Source: Gammaproteobacteria bacterium (GTDB taxonomy: Bacteria; Pseudomonadota; Gammaproteobacteria; Thiohalomonadales; Thiohalomonadaceae). From it: a DNA stretch of 64,000 nucleotides. A program made the translations under genes and the position numbers. The DNA is taken from contig JALOAT010000005.1 in the NCBI GenBank assembly GCA_023228645.1, forward strand, positions 1-64,000, given 5' to 3'. Under the pieces are notes generated by a model. That model saw only the letters and a list, made by a program, of their open reading frames with translations. It was not told the origin of the DNA and ran no database searches. Of the stretch, positions 1 to 8,219 are shown in pieces; the stretch's first letter is position 1; every line of letters begins with the position of its first letter.

Positions 1-29
1 TCCCAAAAACATTCATTCACGCCCTTGCC

Positions 30-956
30 ATGCCGCGTCCGTCGCTGATCTCCACCACCCTAGTGCTCACCTTCGCCGTCATCACCCTGGGTGCCTACGT
101 TCGGCTTTCCAACGCCGGGCTCGGCTGTCCCGACTGGCCGGGCTGCTACGGCAGGCTGATCGTGCCCGAGCACGTACGCGTCGAAAGTGCAGTGGCCCAC
201 GCGCGCGCCTGGATCGAGATGGTGCACCGCTATGCGGCGGGCGTTCTGGGTCTGAGCATCGCCGTGCTGGCATGGCTCGCATTTCGCGGCGGCAGGGGAC
301 GGCGGTTCGCGGTCGCGCTCACCGTACTGGTAATCTTCCAGGCCCTGCTTGGCATGTGGACCGTCACCTTGCGCCTGCAACCGGTGATCGTCATGGGACA
401 CCTGCTCGGTGGCCTCGCTTTGCTGTCGTTGCTGTGGTTGTGGCGACTGTCCGCTTCACGCCATGTTCCGAACTCACCGCTGCGCGGTGCCGCCGCGGCG
501 GCGGTGCTGGTGGTGGTCTCACAGATCGCCCTGGGCGGCTGGACCAGCGCGAACTACGCGGCGGTGGCCTGCGCGGATTTCCCCACCTGCCAGGGCCAAT
601 GGTGGCCCGATGCGGATTTCGACGAGGGCTTCTCCCTGCCCGCGGCCGTGGCGGGCAGTTGGGAGGGCGGCGGCCACACCGGCGCGGGCCGTACCGCCAT
701 CCACCTTGCCCACCGCCTCGGCGCCGTGGCCGCGGTGCTGGTGGTGGGCCTGTTCGCCACCGGACTGCTGCGCGCGGGCGGTCCACTGCGCCGCGCAGGC
801 CTGGTACTCGGCATCGCGTTGTTGGGGCAGTTTTTTCTGGGCGCGGCCAATGTGCTGCTGAGCTTTCCGCTTTCACTCGCGGTGGCGCACACTGCAGGGG
901 CTGCACTGCTTCTGCTCGCCGTGTTGTGGAGCGCGCGCAGCGTACTGACGCGCTGA
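30..956 (+). CDS. ctaA: Heme A synthase, COX15/CtaA family
   Basis: Converts heme O to heme A for aa3-type cytochrome oxidases in the inner membrane. The 308-residue protein has about eight hydrophobic segments. It carries the family's Cys pair GLGCPDWPGC (C33, C39) after the first helix and a second pair (VACADFPTC) in the other half. The conserved His residues are in EMVHRY, MGHLLGG, IHLAHRLG and VAHTAG. Length and the two-half architecture fit the alpha/gammaproteobacterial type. The bases before it hold no gene. The gene was probably preceded by other cytochrome oxidase genes outside the window, but that is inference. Confidence 0.93.
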   Translation: MPRPSLISTTLVLTFAVITLGAYVRLSNAGLGCPDWPGCYGRLIVPEHVRVESAVAHARAWIEMVHRYAAGVLGLSIAVLAWLAFRGGRGRRFAVALTVLVIFQALLGMWTVTLRLQPVIVMGHLLGGLALLSLLWLWRLSASRHVPNSPLRGAAAAAVLVVVSQIALGGWTSANYAAVACADFPTCQGQWWPDADFDEGFSLPAAVAGSWEGGGHTGAGRTAIHLAHRLGAVAAVLVVGLFATGLLRAGGPLRRAGLVLGIALLGQFFLGAANVLLSFPLSLAVAHTAGAALLLLAVLWSARSVLTR

Positions 957-982
957 CGCCACCGCGGCCACCATCGACGTAA

Positions 983-1763
983 GCGAATGAAGCGAAGCGG
1001 AACCCGGGGATAGGCGGCTTGCGTTTGGCCTGGATTATTTGATGTGGGGCTACGCCCGAAGATTGTTTTGACGGGGGTTTTCGCCCCCCCTACGACGAGG
1101 TACTTTTCTTTGCGCGGCCAAAGAAAAGTACCCCTAAGAAAGGCCGCCCGGATGCCGCGCCGCCTTCGGCGGTCCCCTGCGCTCCGCAGTCCGAATCGGG
1201 GGTCCACGACGGGGCCTCCTGCCCCGACGTGGACGGCGCGCCATCCCTGGCGCGCCCCCTGCCGGCCTTATCCGATTCGGACTCCGGTGCTCGGCGCGGC
1301 ATACGGGGTCGAAGAACCCGTACGATATCGTGGTGCTCGAAATGCACCGAGCGGTACGTCCAGCTTTTCTTCCTGTTTTCTCTTTTGGCGCGAGGCGCCT
1401 CTTGAGCGAGCGCAGCGAGCGGTCTTCGAGACCCCTATGGCTCGCCGAGCAACGCAGCCCAAGGCGGAAACAGCCCGAAGGGGACGCGCCAGGGATGGCG
1501 CGTCGTCTGCATTCGGGGCAGGAGGCCCCGTATGCAGACCCCGCCTTAGGCGAGTAGCGCAGGGCACCGCCCCGAAGGGGCGGCGAGCCATCGGGGCGGC
1601 CTTTCTTTTGGTTCCTTTTCTTTGGCCGCTCAAAGAAAAGGAACCCGGCGCAGGGGGACGGAATCCCCCGTCCAAATAATCTTCGCGCGAAGCGCTTCCT
1701 TCGAATACCACTGCATCAAACAAACAACAGCTATCCCCGGATTCCGCTTCGCTCCATCCGGGC
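983..1763. repeat. Nested ~780 bp inverted-repeat (foldback) element, non-coding
   Basis: The long gap between ctaA and the molybdoenzyme operon is one large imperfect inverted repeat. Outer arms lie at about 983-1013 and 1731-1763 and are REP-like, with a GAAGCGGAA core. The next arms are at about 1053-1073 and 1664-1684. Inside these sit two small perfect hairpins, 1101-1130 (12 bp arms) and 1610-1645 (15 bp arms), and long arms at about 1171-1258 and 1481-1568. The open frames that cross it are compositional shadows of the palindrome. It resembles a non-autonomous MITE-like or composite REP element, with no transposase. Confidence 0.7.
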
Positions 1764-1898
1764 AACAACAGCCCATGCACCCGCTTAGGGTTTCCACGCA
1801 TTGCTTCAATAATGCTTCTCAAGCGCCGCCGCACGCGCGGCGTGAGCTATCTTTCCATGCTCTTTTGGCCTGCCGTCGACAGCAAGGAAGGCGCTCCC

Positions 1899-2372
1899 AT
1901 GGTGGACCTGCTGGTGAACGGTCGCCGGCACACGCTCGACGTGCGCGCCGAGGCGAAACTCTTATGGGTGTTGCGCGAGCAGCTGCAGCTGACCGGCGCG
2001 AAGTATGGCTGCGGCATCGCCGTGTGCGGCGCCTGCACCGTGCTGGTGGACGGCGCACCGGTGCGCGCCTGCGTGACCGAGGTGGGGAGTGTGGCCGGGC
2101 GCAGCATCCGCACCGTGGAGGGCCTCGGCGGCGACCACCCGGTGCAGCGTGCCTGGATCAGCGAGGAGGTGCCGCAATGCGGCTTCTGCCAGTCGGGCCA
2201 GGTGCTCGCGACGGTCGCCCTGCTCGAACAAAACCCGCGTCCCGGTGAACGCCAAATCAACGCGGCCTTGCGTGGTCACCTGTGCCGTTGCGGCACTTAT
2301 TCCCGCATCCGCCGTGCGGTACACCGCGCCATGCGGCTCATGAGGGAGACACCCCGTGCGGCGCGTGGATAG
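1899..2372 (+). CDS. 2Fe-2S subunit of a molybdenum hydroxylase (isoquinoline 1-oxidoreductase alpha-like)
   Basis: Small electron-transfer subunit of a xanthine-oxidase-family enzyme. The 157-residue protein has the plant-type [2Fe-2S] motif C38-x4-C43-x2-C46-x11-C58 and the second cluster motif C94-x2-C97 ... C129-x-C131, in the normal order. The ATG at 1899 is preferred over an in-frame ATG at 1812 because an AAGGAAGG Shine-Dalgarno lies just upstream and the family fold starts there. The end overlaps the next gene by 17 bases. It is 157 residues long, usual for IorA/CoxS proteins. Confidence 0.92.
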   Translation: MVDLLVNGRRHTLDVRAEAKLLWVLREQLQLTGAKYGCGIAVCGACTVLVDGAPVRACVTEVGSVAGRSIRTVEGLGGDHPVQRAWISEEVPQCGFCQSGQVLATVALLEQNPRPGERQINAALRGHLCRCGTYSRIRRAVHRAMRLMRETPRAARG

Positions 2373-4515
2373 GCGCACCTTCCTCAAGACCTCCGCGGGG
2401 GCCGGCGGCGCACTGGTGCTCGGCCTGGTACTGCCCGGCTGCGAGAGCGACAGCGAAGCTGCCGGCAGTCCCGTGCCGTTGCAGCGTGACAGCGGCGCGG
2501 ACGCCCTCGCGCCCAATGCCTTCCTGCGCGTGGAAGCGGACGGCCGCGTGCTGGTGATGATCCCCTCCGCCGAGATGGGTCAGGGCGTGTTCACCTCGCT
2601 GGCCATGCTGGTCGCGGAGGAGTTGGGCGCGGACTGGTCGCAGGTGCGCGCCGAACATGCGCCCGCGCACGCGGCCTACGCCAATCCCACGCGCAAGCGC
2701 CAGGCCACCGGCGGCAGCGCCTCGGTGCGCGGGTTCTTCATGCCCATGCGCAAAGCGGGCGCCGTCGCGCGCGAATTGCTGGTGAGCGCAGCCGCGACAC
2801 GGCTGCAGGTGCCCGCCGCAGAATGCCGTGCCGAAAAGGGCTTCGTGACGCACCCCCCGAGCGGGCGGCGCATCACCTTCGGCGCGCTGGCAGGCGATGC
2901 GGCGCGGCTGCCGGTGCCGACCCGCGTCGCCTTGAAGGAGCCCGCCGAGATGCGCCTGCTCGGGCGCGGCGCACCGCGCCTGGACACGCCGTCCAAGGTG
3001 GACGGCAGCGCCGTGTTCGGCCAGGACGTGCACCTGCCCGGCCTGCTGATCGCCTCGGTGGAACGCAGCCCGCGCTTCGGCGAGCGCGTCGGCCAGGTGG
3101 ATGCGCGCGCGGCGATCGCGATCCCCGGTGTGCATCACGTGCTGCCGCTCGAGCACGGTGTGGCCGTGGTGGCCGACGGTTTCGAGGCCGCACAGGCGGG
3201 CCGCGCGCGCCTGCGCATCCAGTGGCAGGCAAGTACGAATCCGGCGCCCGATGAAGCGGCCGCCTGGCAGCGCCTGCGCGCCGCCCTGGACAGGTCCGTG
3301 CCCATGCGCGACGACGGCGATGCGGCCGGTGCCCTGGCGCAGGCCGCAGAGCGTCTGGATGCGCAGTACGAGGTCCCATTCCAGGCCCACGCCTGCATGG
3401 AGCCGCCGTCGTGCACCGCCTATGTGCGCGCCGACCGCTGCGACCTGTGGGTGCCCACGCAGGTGCCGGAGCAGGCGCGTTGGCTGGCGGCAACGCTCAC
3501 CGGGCTGCCCGAGGCACACGTGCATGTGCACACGCCGTTTCTCGGCGGCGGATTCGGTCGCCGCCTGGAAGACGATTTCGTGGCCGAGGCCGTCACCATC
3601 GCCCGCCAGGTGCGCGCACCGGTCAAGCTGTTGTGGACCCGCGAAGACGACCTGCGCCACGACTTCTACCGCCCGGCGAGCGTGCACCGGCTCAGCGCCG
3701 GCCTGACCGACAGCGGCGCGCCGATCGCCTGGCGCCATCGGGTGGCGAGCCCATCCATCGTGGCGCGCCGCTTCCCCGAGGCGGTGCGCGACGGCCGCGA
3801 CAAGAGCGCCGTGGAGGGTGCCGCCACGCTGCCCTACGCCATCCCCAACGTGCACGTGGGCTATGCGCTGGTGGACCTGGGTGTGCCCGTGGGCTTCTGG
3901 CGCTCGGTGGCTTTTTCGCAGAACGTGTTCGCTGTGGAGAGCTTCATCGATGAGGTGGCGCTCGCCGCCGGGCGCGACCCCTACACCTTCCGCCACGAAC
4001 TGCTTGCGGCACGACCGCGCCTGCAACAGGTACTCGACCTGGCCGCCTCGCGCGGCGACTGGGGCACGCCGCTGCCGCCAGGCCACGGCCGCGGCATCGC
4101 CGCCGCCGAGTCGTTCCGCAGTTTCGTGGCGCAGGTGGCGGAGGTGGCCGTGCAGGACGGCCGGCTGCGCGTGTTGCGCGTGGTGTGTGCCATCGACTGC
4201 GGCTTCATCGTCAACCCCGACACAGTGGTCGCACAGATGGAAGGCTCGGTGGCCTGGGCGCTGACGGCGACCCTCAAGGGCGCCGTCACCTTGCAGGACG
4301 GCGGCATCGCGCAGAGCAACCTCCACGACTTCCCGCTGCTCGCCATGGACGAAATGCCGGACGTGGAAGTGCATCGGGTGCAAAGTGCGGAAACGCCCGG
4401 CGGGGTGGGCGAACCGGGTGTGCCGCCGCTCGCGCCGGCGATCACCAACGCCATCGCCGCGGCCACCGGACGGCGCGTGCGCCGTCTGCCCATCGGACCG
4501 GGAGACCTGGCGTGA
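2356..4515 (+). CDS. Molybdopterin-binding subunit, IorB/aldehyde dehydrogenase type, Tat-exported
   Basis: Large catalytic subunit of the molybdenum hydroxylase. The 719-residue protein begins with a GTG. It has a twin-arginine signal (D5-RRTFLK), a hydrophobic stretch and a lipobox-like LPGC with C29, so periplasmic export, possibly as a lipoprotein, is likely. Moco-binding signatures include GGGFGRR (about residue 400) and, near the C-terminus, GGVGEPGVPP, whose glutamate (E686) is the expected catalytic base. No FAD subunit is present, as in isoquinoline oxidoreductase and related aldehyde oxidases that pass electrons to cytochromes. The substrate cannot be inferred. Confidence 0.9.
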   Translation: MRRVDRRTFLKTSAGAGGALVLGLVLPGCESDSEAAGSPVPLQRDSGADALAPNAFLRVEADGRVLVMIPSAEMGQGVFTSLAMLVAEELGADWSQVRAEHAPAHAAYANPTRKRQATGGSASVRGFFMPMRKAGAVARELLVSAAATRLQVPAAECRAEKGFVTHPPSGRRITFGALAGDAARLPVPTRVALKEPAEMRLLGRGAPRLDTPSKVDGSAVFGQDVHLPGLLIASVERSPRFGERVGQVDARAAIAIPGVHHVLPLEHGVAVVADGFEAAQAGRARLRIQWQASTNPAPDEAAAWQRLRAALDRSVPMRDDGDAAGALAQAAERLDAQYEVPFQAHACMEPPSCTAYVRADRCDLWVPTQVPEQARWLAATLTGLPEAHVHVHTPFLGGGFGRRLEDDFVAEAVTIARQVRAPVKLLWTREDDLRHDFYRPASVHRLSAGLTDSGAPIAWRHRVASPSIVARRFPEAVRDGRDKSAVEGAATLPYAIPNVHVGYALVDLGVPVGFWRSVAFSQNVFAVESFIDEVALAAGRDPYTFRHELLAARPRLQQVLDLAASRGDWGTPLPPGHGRGIAAAESFRSFVAQVAEVAVQDGRLRVLRVVCAIDCGFIVNPDTVVAQMEGSVAWALTATLKGAVTLQDGGIAQSNLHDFPLLAMDEMPDVEVHRVQSAETPGGVGEPGVPPLAPAITNAIAAATGRRVRRLPIGPGDLA

Positions 4516-5441
4516 CCGACGCGGAGATCCTCGGCCACGCCCTGGAGTGGCACGCGCGCGGCCTGATCACCGCACTGGCCACGCTGGTGGCCGGCAGTGC
4601 CAACAAGGAAAACATCCTCGGCAGCCTGTTCGCCTTCGCCGCGGACGGCCGCGGCCTCGGCTCCATCACCAGCGGCTGCGCCGAGGAGGCGCTCACCCAG
4701 CGTCTGGCAGCGGGTGATTTCCGCCATCCCGTGCGCCTGTGTTTTGGCGCCCGGCGTGGTCGGCTGGCGCTGCCCTGCGGCGGCTTCGTCGAGGTGCTCA
4801 TCGAGCCGCTGCGCGCCGGCGACGGCCTGCGCGCGGTGGTGGCGGCGCTGGCGCGCGGCGAGTCCCCGGTGCGGCGCCTGGACCTGACCGCCGCCACGGT
4901 CACCCTCCACGATGACGGCCCGGCATTCCATTTCGACGGCCGCGTGCTGGTGCGCCGCTTCGGACCGTCGTTGCGCCTGCTGCTGCTGGGCACCGGCGAC
5001 GTGGCCGTGCACCTGGCGCGCTTTGCGCCGGCCCTCGGCTATCGGGTGTGGGTGTGCGAGCCGCGCGCCGCGCGGCGCACCGCCTGGAGCGTCCCCGAGG
5101 CCCGCCTCGACCGGCGTATGCCGGACGAGGCCGTCGAGGCCCTGGCCGACGCGCGCACCGCCGTGCTGGCGCTCAGCCACGACCCACGGCTCGACGACCT
5201 CGCCGTGGAGGCGGCGCTCGCCTCGCCGGCGTTCTACGTGGGCGCCATGGGCTCGCACAAGGCCAGCGCCTTGCGACGCGAGCGCCTGCACATGCTGGGC
5301 GTGCCGGAGGCGGCGCTGGCGCGCCTGCACGCGCCGGTCGGCCTGCCCATCGGCAGTCACAGCGCCGCGGAGATCGCGGTGTCCATCCTCGCCCATCTGG
5401 TGGCGGTGCGCCGCGGTGCCGCCATCGCGGGTGCACCATGA
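4512..5441 (+). CDS. XdhC/CoxI-family molybdoenzyme maturation protein
   Basis: Chaperone that binds and sulfurates Moco for insertion into xanthine-oxidase-family enzymes. The 309-residue protein has the N-terminal XdhC/CoxI domain, where the usual SGGCVE motif reads TSGCAEE. Its C-terminal Rossmann domain has a LLLLGTGD nucleotide-binding loop. The GTG start at 4512 overlaps the stop of the upstream gene (GTGA). This sets the start, although the frame stays open further upstream. It is coupled to the Moco subunit before it and to the nucleotidyltransferase after it, so the operon carries its own maturation set. Confidence 0.88.
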   Translation: MTDAEILGHALEWHARGLITALATLVAGSANKENILGSLFAFAADGRGLGSITSGCAEEALTQRLAAGDFRHPVRLCFGARRGRLALPCGGFVEVLIEPLRAGDGLRAVVAALARGESPVRRLDLTAATVTLHDDGPAFHFDGRVLVRRFGPSLRLLLLGTGDVAVHLARFAPALGYRVWVCEPRAARRTAWSVPEARLDRRMPDEAVEALADARTAVLALSHDPRLDDLAVEAALASPAFYVGAMGSHKASALRRERLHMLGVPEAALARLHAPVGLPIGSHSAAEIAVSILAHLVAVRRGAAIAGAP

Positions 5442-6013
5442 TTGCCGGGGTCCTGCTGGCCGCGGGCGCCTCGTCGCGCTTCGGCGGCGACAAGCGCCTG
5501 CACAGGCTGGCTGACGGCACGGGCATGGCGCTCGCCGCACTGCACTCCCTGCGCGACGCCCTCGACGAGGTGATCGCCGTGGTGCGTCCTGGTGACGGCG
5601 CGCTGGCGACACAACTGGGCAGCGCGGGCGCACGCGTGGTGGTCGCACACGATTGGCGCAGCGGCATGGGCAGCAGTCTGGCCTTCGGCGTGGCGGCGCT
5701 CGACGCGCGCGCCACCGCCTGCCTGATCGCCCTGGCGGACATGCCCTTCGTGCGCGCCGCCACGGTCAGCCGCACCGCGGCGCCATTGCGGCAGGGTGCG
5801 AGCCTGGTCGCGCCGGTCTATCGCGGCTCGCGCGGCCATCCCGTGGGTTTCGCCGCCGAGTGGTTCTCCACCCTGCGGCGCCTGCGCGGCGAGCACGGGG
5901 CACGGGATCTGCTGGCCGTGCACCGCGACCGCCTCACGCTGGTGGAGGTGGACGACCCGGGCATTCTGCTCGACATCGATTATCCGGACGATCTGTCCAC
6001 GCCTCGCGGCTGA
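5438..6013 (+). CDS. MobA/MocA-like molybdenum cofactor nucleotidyltransferase
   Basis: Likely transfers a CMP or GMP moiety to molybdopterin for the enzyme encoded upstream. MCD-type cofactor (CTP, MocA) would be expected for this enzyme family. The 191-residue protein starts with the NTP-transferase signature LLAAGASSRFGGDKRL and has the metal-binding LADMPF motif. The ATG overlaps the XdhC stop (ATGA). It is the last gene of the molybdoenzyme operon. The CTP versus GTP preference is not certain from motifs alone. Confidence 0.87.
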   Translation: MIAGVLLAAGASSRFGGDKRLHRLADGTGMALAALHSLRDALDEVIAVVRPGDGALATQLGSAGARVVVAHDWRSGMGSSLAFGVAALDARATACLIALADMPFVRAATVSRTAAPLRQGASLVAPVYRGSRGHPVGFAAEWFSTLRRLRGEHGARDLLAVHRDRLTLVEVDDPGILLDIDYPDDLSTPRG

Positions 6014-6068
6014 ACGGGCGGGCTGTTCTATCTTTTTCGTTTGGTGCTCAGCAATCCTGGACGGGGAC

Positions 6069-7079
6069 ATGGGAAAAGGAATTCTTGTGACCGGCGGCGC
6101 CGGCTATATCGGCAGTCACGTGGTGCGCCAACTGGGCGAGCGCGGCGAGCGCGTGGTGGTGCTGGACGACCTGTCGTCCGGGTTTGCCGATGCGGTGCTG
6201 TACGGGACCCTCGCGTTGGGCGACGTGGGCGACACGGCCCTGGTGCGCGCCTTGCTCGCCGAGCACGAGGTGGACACGGTGATGCACTTCGCCGCCCACA
6301 CGGTGGTGCCCGAATCGGTGGCCGACCCGCTGAAGTATTACCGCAACAACACCGCCAACAGCCGCAACCTCCTGGAATGTTGCCAGCAGGCCGGCGTGCG
6401 CCACGTGGTGTTTTCGTCCACCGCCGCGGTGTACGGCACGCCGGCGGACGGCGTCGCGTCCGAAGACACGCCGACCCAGCCCATCAATCCCTACGGCACG
6501 TCCAAGCTCATGACCGAGTGGATGCTGCGCGACCTCTCCGCCGCCACCGCGCTGCGACACGTCAGCCTGCGTTACTTCAACGTGGCCGGCTGCGATCCTG
6601 AGGGACGCATCGGCCAGTCCACGCCCAATGCCACGCTGCTGACCAAGGTGGCCTGTGAGGCGGCGGTGGGCAAGCGCACGCACGTGAATGTGTTCGGCAC
6701 CGACTACCCGACACCGGACGGCACCGGCATCCGCGACTACATCCACGTGGAGGACTTGGCCGACGCGCATCTGCGCGCCCTCGACCACCTGCGCGCGGGC
6801 GGGAGTTCGCTCACCTTGAACTGCGGCTACGGCCACGGTTTCAGCGTGCGCGAGGTGCTCGCCGCCGTGCAGCGCGCCGCCGGCCTGCCGCTCGATATTC
6901 GCGACCTGCCGCGCCGCCCCGGTGATCCCGCCGCCCTCATCGCCCGCTCCACGCGCATCCGCGAGCAGCTCGGCTGGCAGCCGCGCTACGACGACCTGGA
7001 CGTCATCGTCTCCACCGCCTTGGCCTGGGAATACCGCCTCGCCGTCGAAGCCCAGGCACGCCGTAGCGCCCAGGCATGA
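6069..7079 (+). CDS. galE: UDP-glucose 4-epimerase
   Basis: Interconverts UDP-glucose and UDP-galactose (or the N-acetyl forms) to supply exopolysaccharide precursors. The 336-residue short-chain dehydrogenase has the NAD-binding loop GGAGYIGSH (residues 9-17), catalytic Y142-x3-K146 in NPYGTSK, and the preceding SST triad element (117-119). The ATG at 6069 has a purine-rich GGACGGGG upstream, and the NAD loop sits at the usual distance from it. The gene lies 55 bases after the molybdoenzyme operon but belongs by function to the polysaccharide region. It converges on wecB. Confidence 0.95.
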   Translation: MGKGILVTGGAGYIGSHVVRQLGERGERVVVLDDLSSGFADAVLYGTLALGDVGDTALVRALLAEHEVDTVMHFAAHTVVPESVADPLKYYRNNTANSRNLLECCQQAGVRHVVFSSTAAVYGTPADGVASEDTPTQPINPYGTSKLMTEWMLRDLSAATALRHVSLRYFNVAGCDPEGRIGQSTPNATLLTKVACEAAVGKRTHVNVFGTDYPTPDGTGIRDYIHVEDLADAHLRALDHLRAGGSSLTLNCGYGHGFSVREVLAAVQRAAGLPLDIRDLPRRPGDPAALIARSTRIREQLGWQPRYDDLDVIVSTALAWEYRLAVEAQARRSAQA

Positions 7080-7087
7080 CGGCGCAC

Positions 7088-7105
7088 GGCGGGCTCAGGC
7101 CCGCC
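7088..7105. terminator. GC-rich hairpin between convergent galE and wecB
   Basis: A perfect 7 bp stem (GGCGGGC / GCCCGCC) with a TCAG loop lies between the two convergent genes and covers the wecB stop. There is no T-tract on either side, so it would be a weak or Rho-assisted terminator at best. Confidence 0.3.
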
Positions 7106-8219
7106 GCGCGCGCCACCAGTCGACGACCACCTGCGCGATGCGCTCTGCCGCGTGGCCGTCCCACAACTCGGGGACGCGGTGCGGCGTGCGCTGCGTGGCG
7201 GGCGCATCGAGGAAGGCCTGGATGCCGGCGCGCACGTGTGCGGGCGCGGCGCCGATCAGCCGGTTCGTGCCCTGCTCCACCGTCACCGGCCGCTCGGTGT
7301 TGTCGCGCAGGGTGAGGCACGGCACGCCGAGGATGGTGGTCTCCTCCTGCACGCCGCCGCTGTCGGTCAACACCACATGGGCGTTCGCCATGAGGTTGAG
7401 GAAGTCCAGGTAGCCGAGGGGTTCCACACAGCGGAATCCATTCGCCGCACCGAACAGGCGGTCGAGGCCGAACGAGGCAATGCGCGAGCGGGTGCGCGGG
7501 TGTACCGGAAATACCACGGGCAGGTGACGCCCCAGCACGGCGATGGCCTCGCCGAGCCCGGCAAGCCGTTCCCGCTCCTCGACGTTGGACGGCCGGTGCA
7601 ATGTCAGCACGGCGTAGCGCTGCACCGTTCCGTCGGTCGCGAGGCCGAGTTCGTGCAGCGTGGGACGGGCCAGGGCGCGCTCGCGATGGGCCAGCAATGA
7701 ATCGATCATCACGTTGCCGACGAAGTGCACCTCCCCCGCATGGCAGTTGCCGTTGGCCTGGCGCTCGGTGGTGAACAGGAGATCGGAGATGGCGTCGGTG
7801 ACGATGCGGTTGATCTCCTCGGGCATGCCGATGTCGCCGCTGCGCAGCCCCGCTTCCACGTGCGCGACGGGAATGCCCAACTTCTTGGCGTCGACCGCGC
7901 AGGCCAGCGTGGAATTCACGTCGCCGGCCACCAGCACCAGATCGGGCCGCTCCTCCACGAGCACGGCCTCGAACTTTTCCATGATGCGCCCGGTCTGCGC
8001 GCCGTGGCTCGCCGAACCCACTTCCAGGTTGATGTCCGGGCGCGGCAGGCCGAGTTCCTCGAAGAACAGCTGCGACATGCGTTGGTCGTAGTGCTGGCCG
8101 GTGTGCACGAGCCGCTGCACGATGGGCAGGTCCGGCGCATCGCATCGGGCAAACGCCGCCATGACCGGGGCCACCTTCATGAAATTGGGGCGCGCCCCGA
8201 CCACGTGGACAATCTTCAC
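7095..8219 (-). CDS. wecB: UDP-N-acetylglucosamine 2-epimerase (non-hydrolysing)
   Basis: Makes UDP-ManNAc from UDP-GlcNAc in the cytoplasm. The 374-residue protein shows the family start VGARPNFMKVAPV, HTGQHYD, VAGDVNS (D100), HVEAGLRS (E122), the PEEINR motif, TLHRPSNVEE and DSGGVQEE. These cover the known catalytic Asp/Glu/His set. The length is normal. Its ATG overlaps the stop of the aminotransferase-like gene by 4 bases, so the two are co-translated. UDP-ManNAc or its uronate would be a building block of the polymer encoded here. Confidence 0.95.
   Translation of the reverse strand: MKIVHVVGARPNFMKVAPVMAAFARCDAPDLPIVQRLVHTGQHYDQRMSQLFFEELGLPRPDINLEVGSASHGAQTGRIMEKFEAVLVEERPDLVLVAGDVNSTLACAVDAKKLGIPVAHVEAGLRSGDIGMPEEINRIVTDAISDLLFTTERQANGNCHAGEVHFVGNVMIDSLLAHRERALARPTLHELGLATDGTVQRYAVLTLHRPSNVEERERLAGLGEAIAVLGRHLPVVFPVHPRTRSRIASFGLDRLFGAANGFRCVEPLGYLDFLNLMANAHVVLTDSGGVQEETTILGVPCLTLRDNTERPVTVEQGTNRLIGAAPAHVRAGIQAFLDAPATQRTPHRVPELWDGHAAERIAQVVVDWWRARRA

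Noticed and set aside
1044..1834. Several open frames of 70-210 codons on both strands between ctaA and the molybdoenzyme operon
   Set aside because: They mirror the large inverted repeat, have no ribosome sites and code only Arg/Pro/Gly-rich low-complexity sequence. They are shadows of the palindromic DNA.
2338..4383. 681-codon open frame antisense to the molybdopterin subunit
   Set aside because: High-GC antisense frame, His/Arg/Gln-rich, no family motif. The plus-strand frame carries all Moco motifs.
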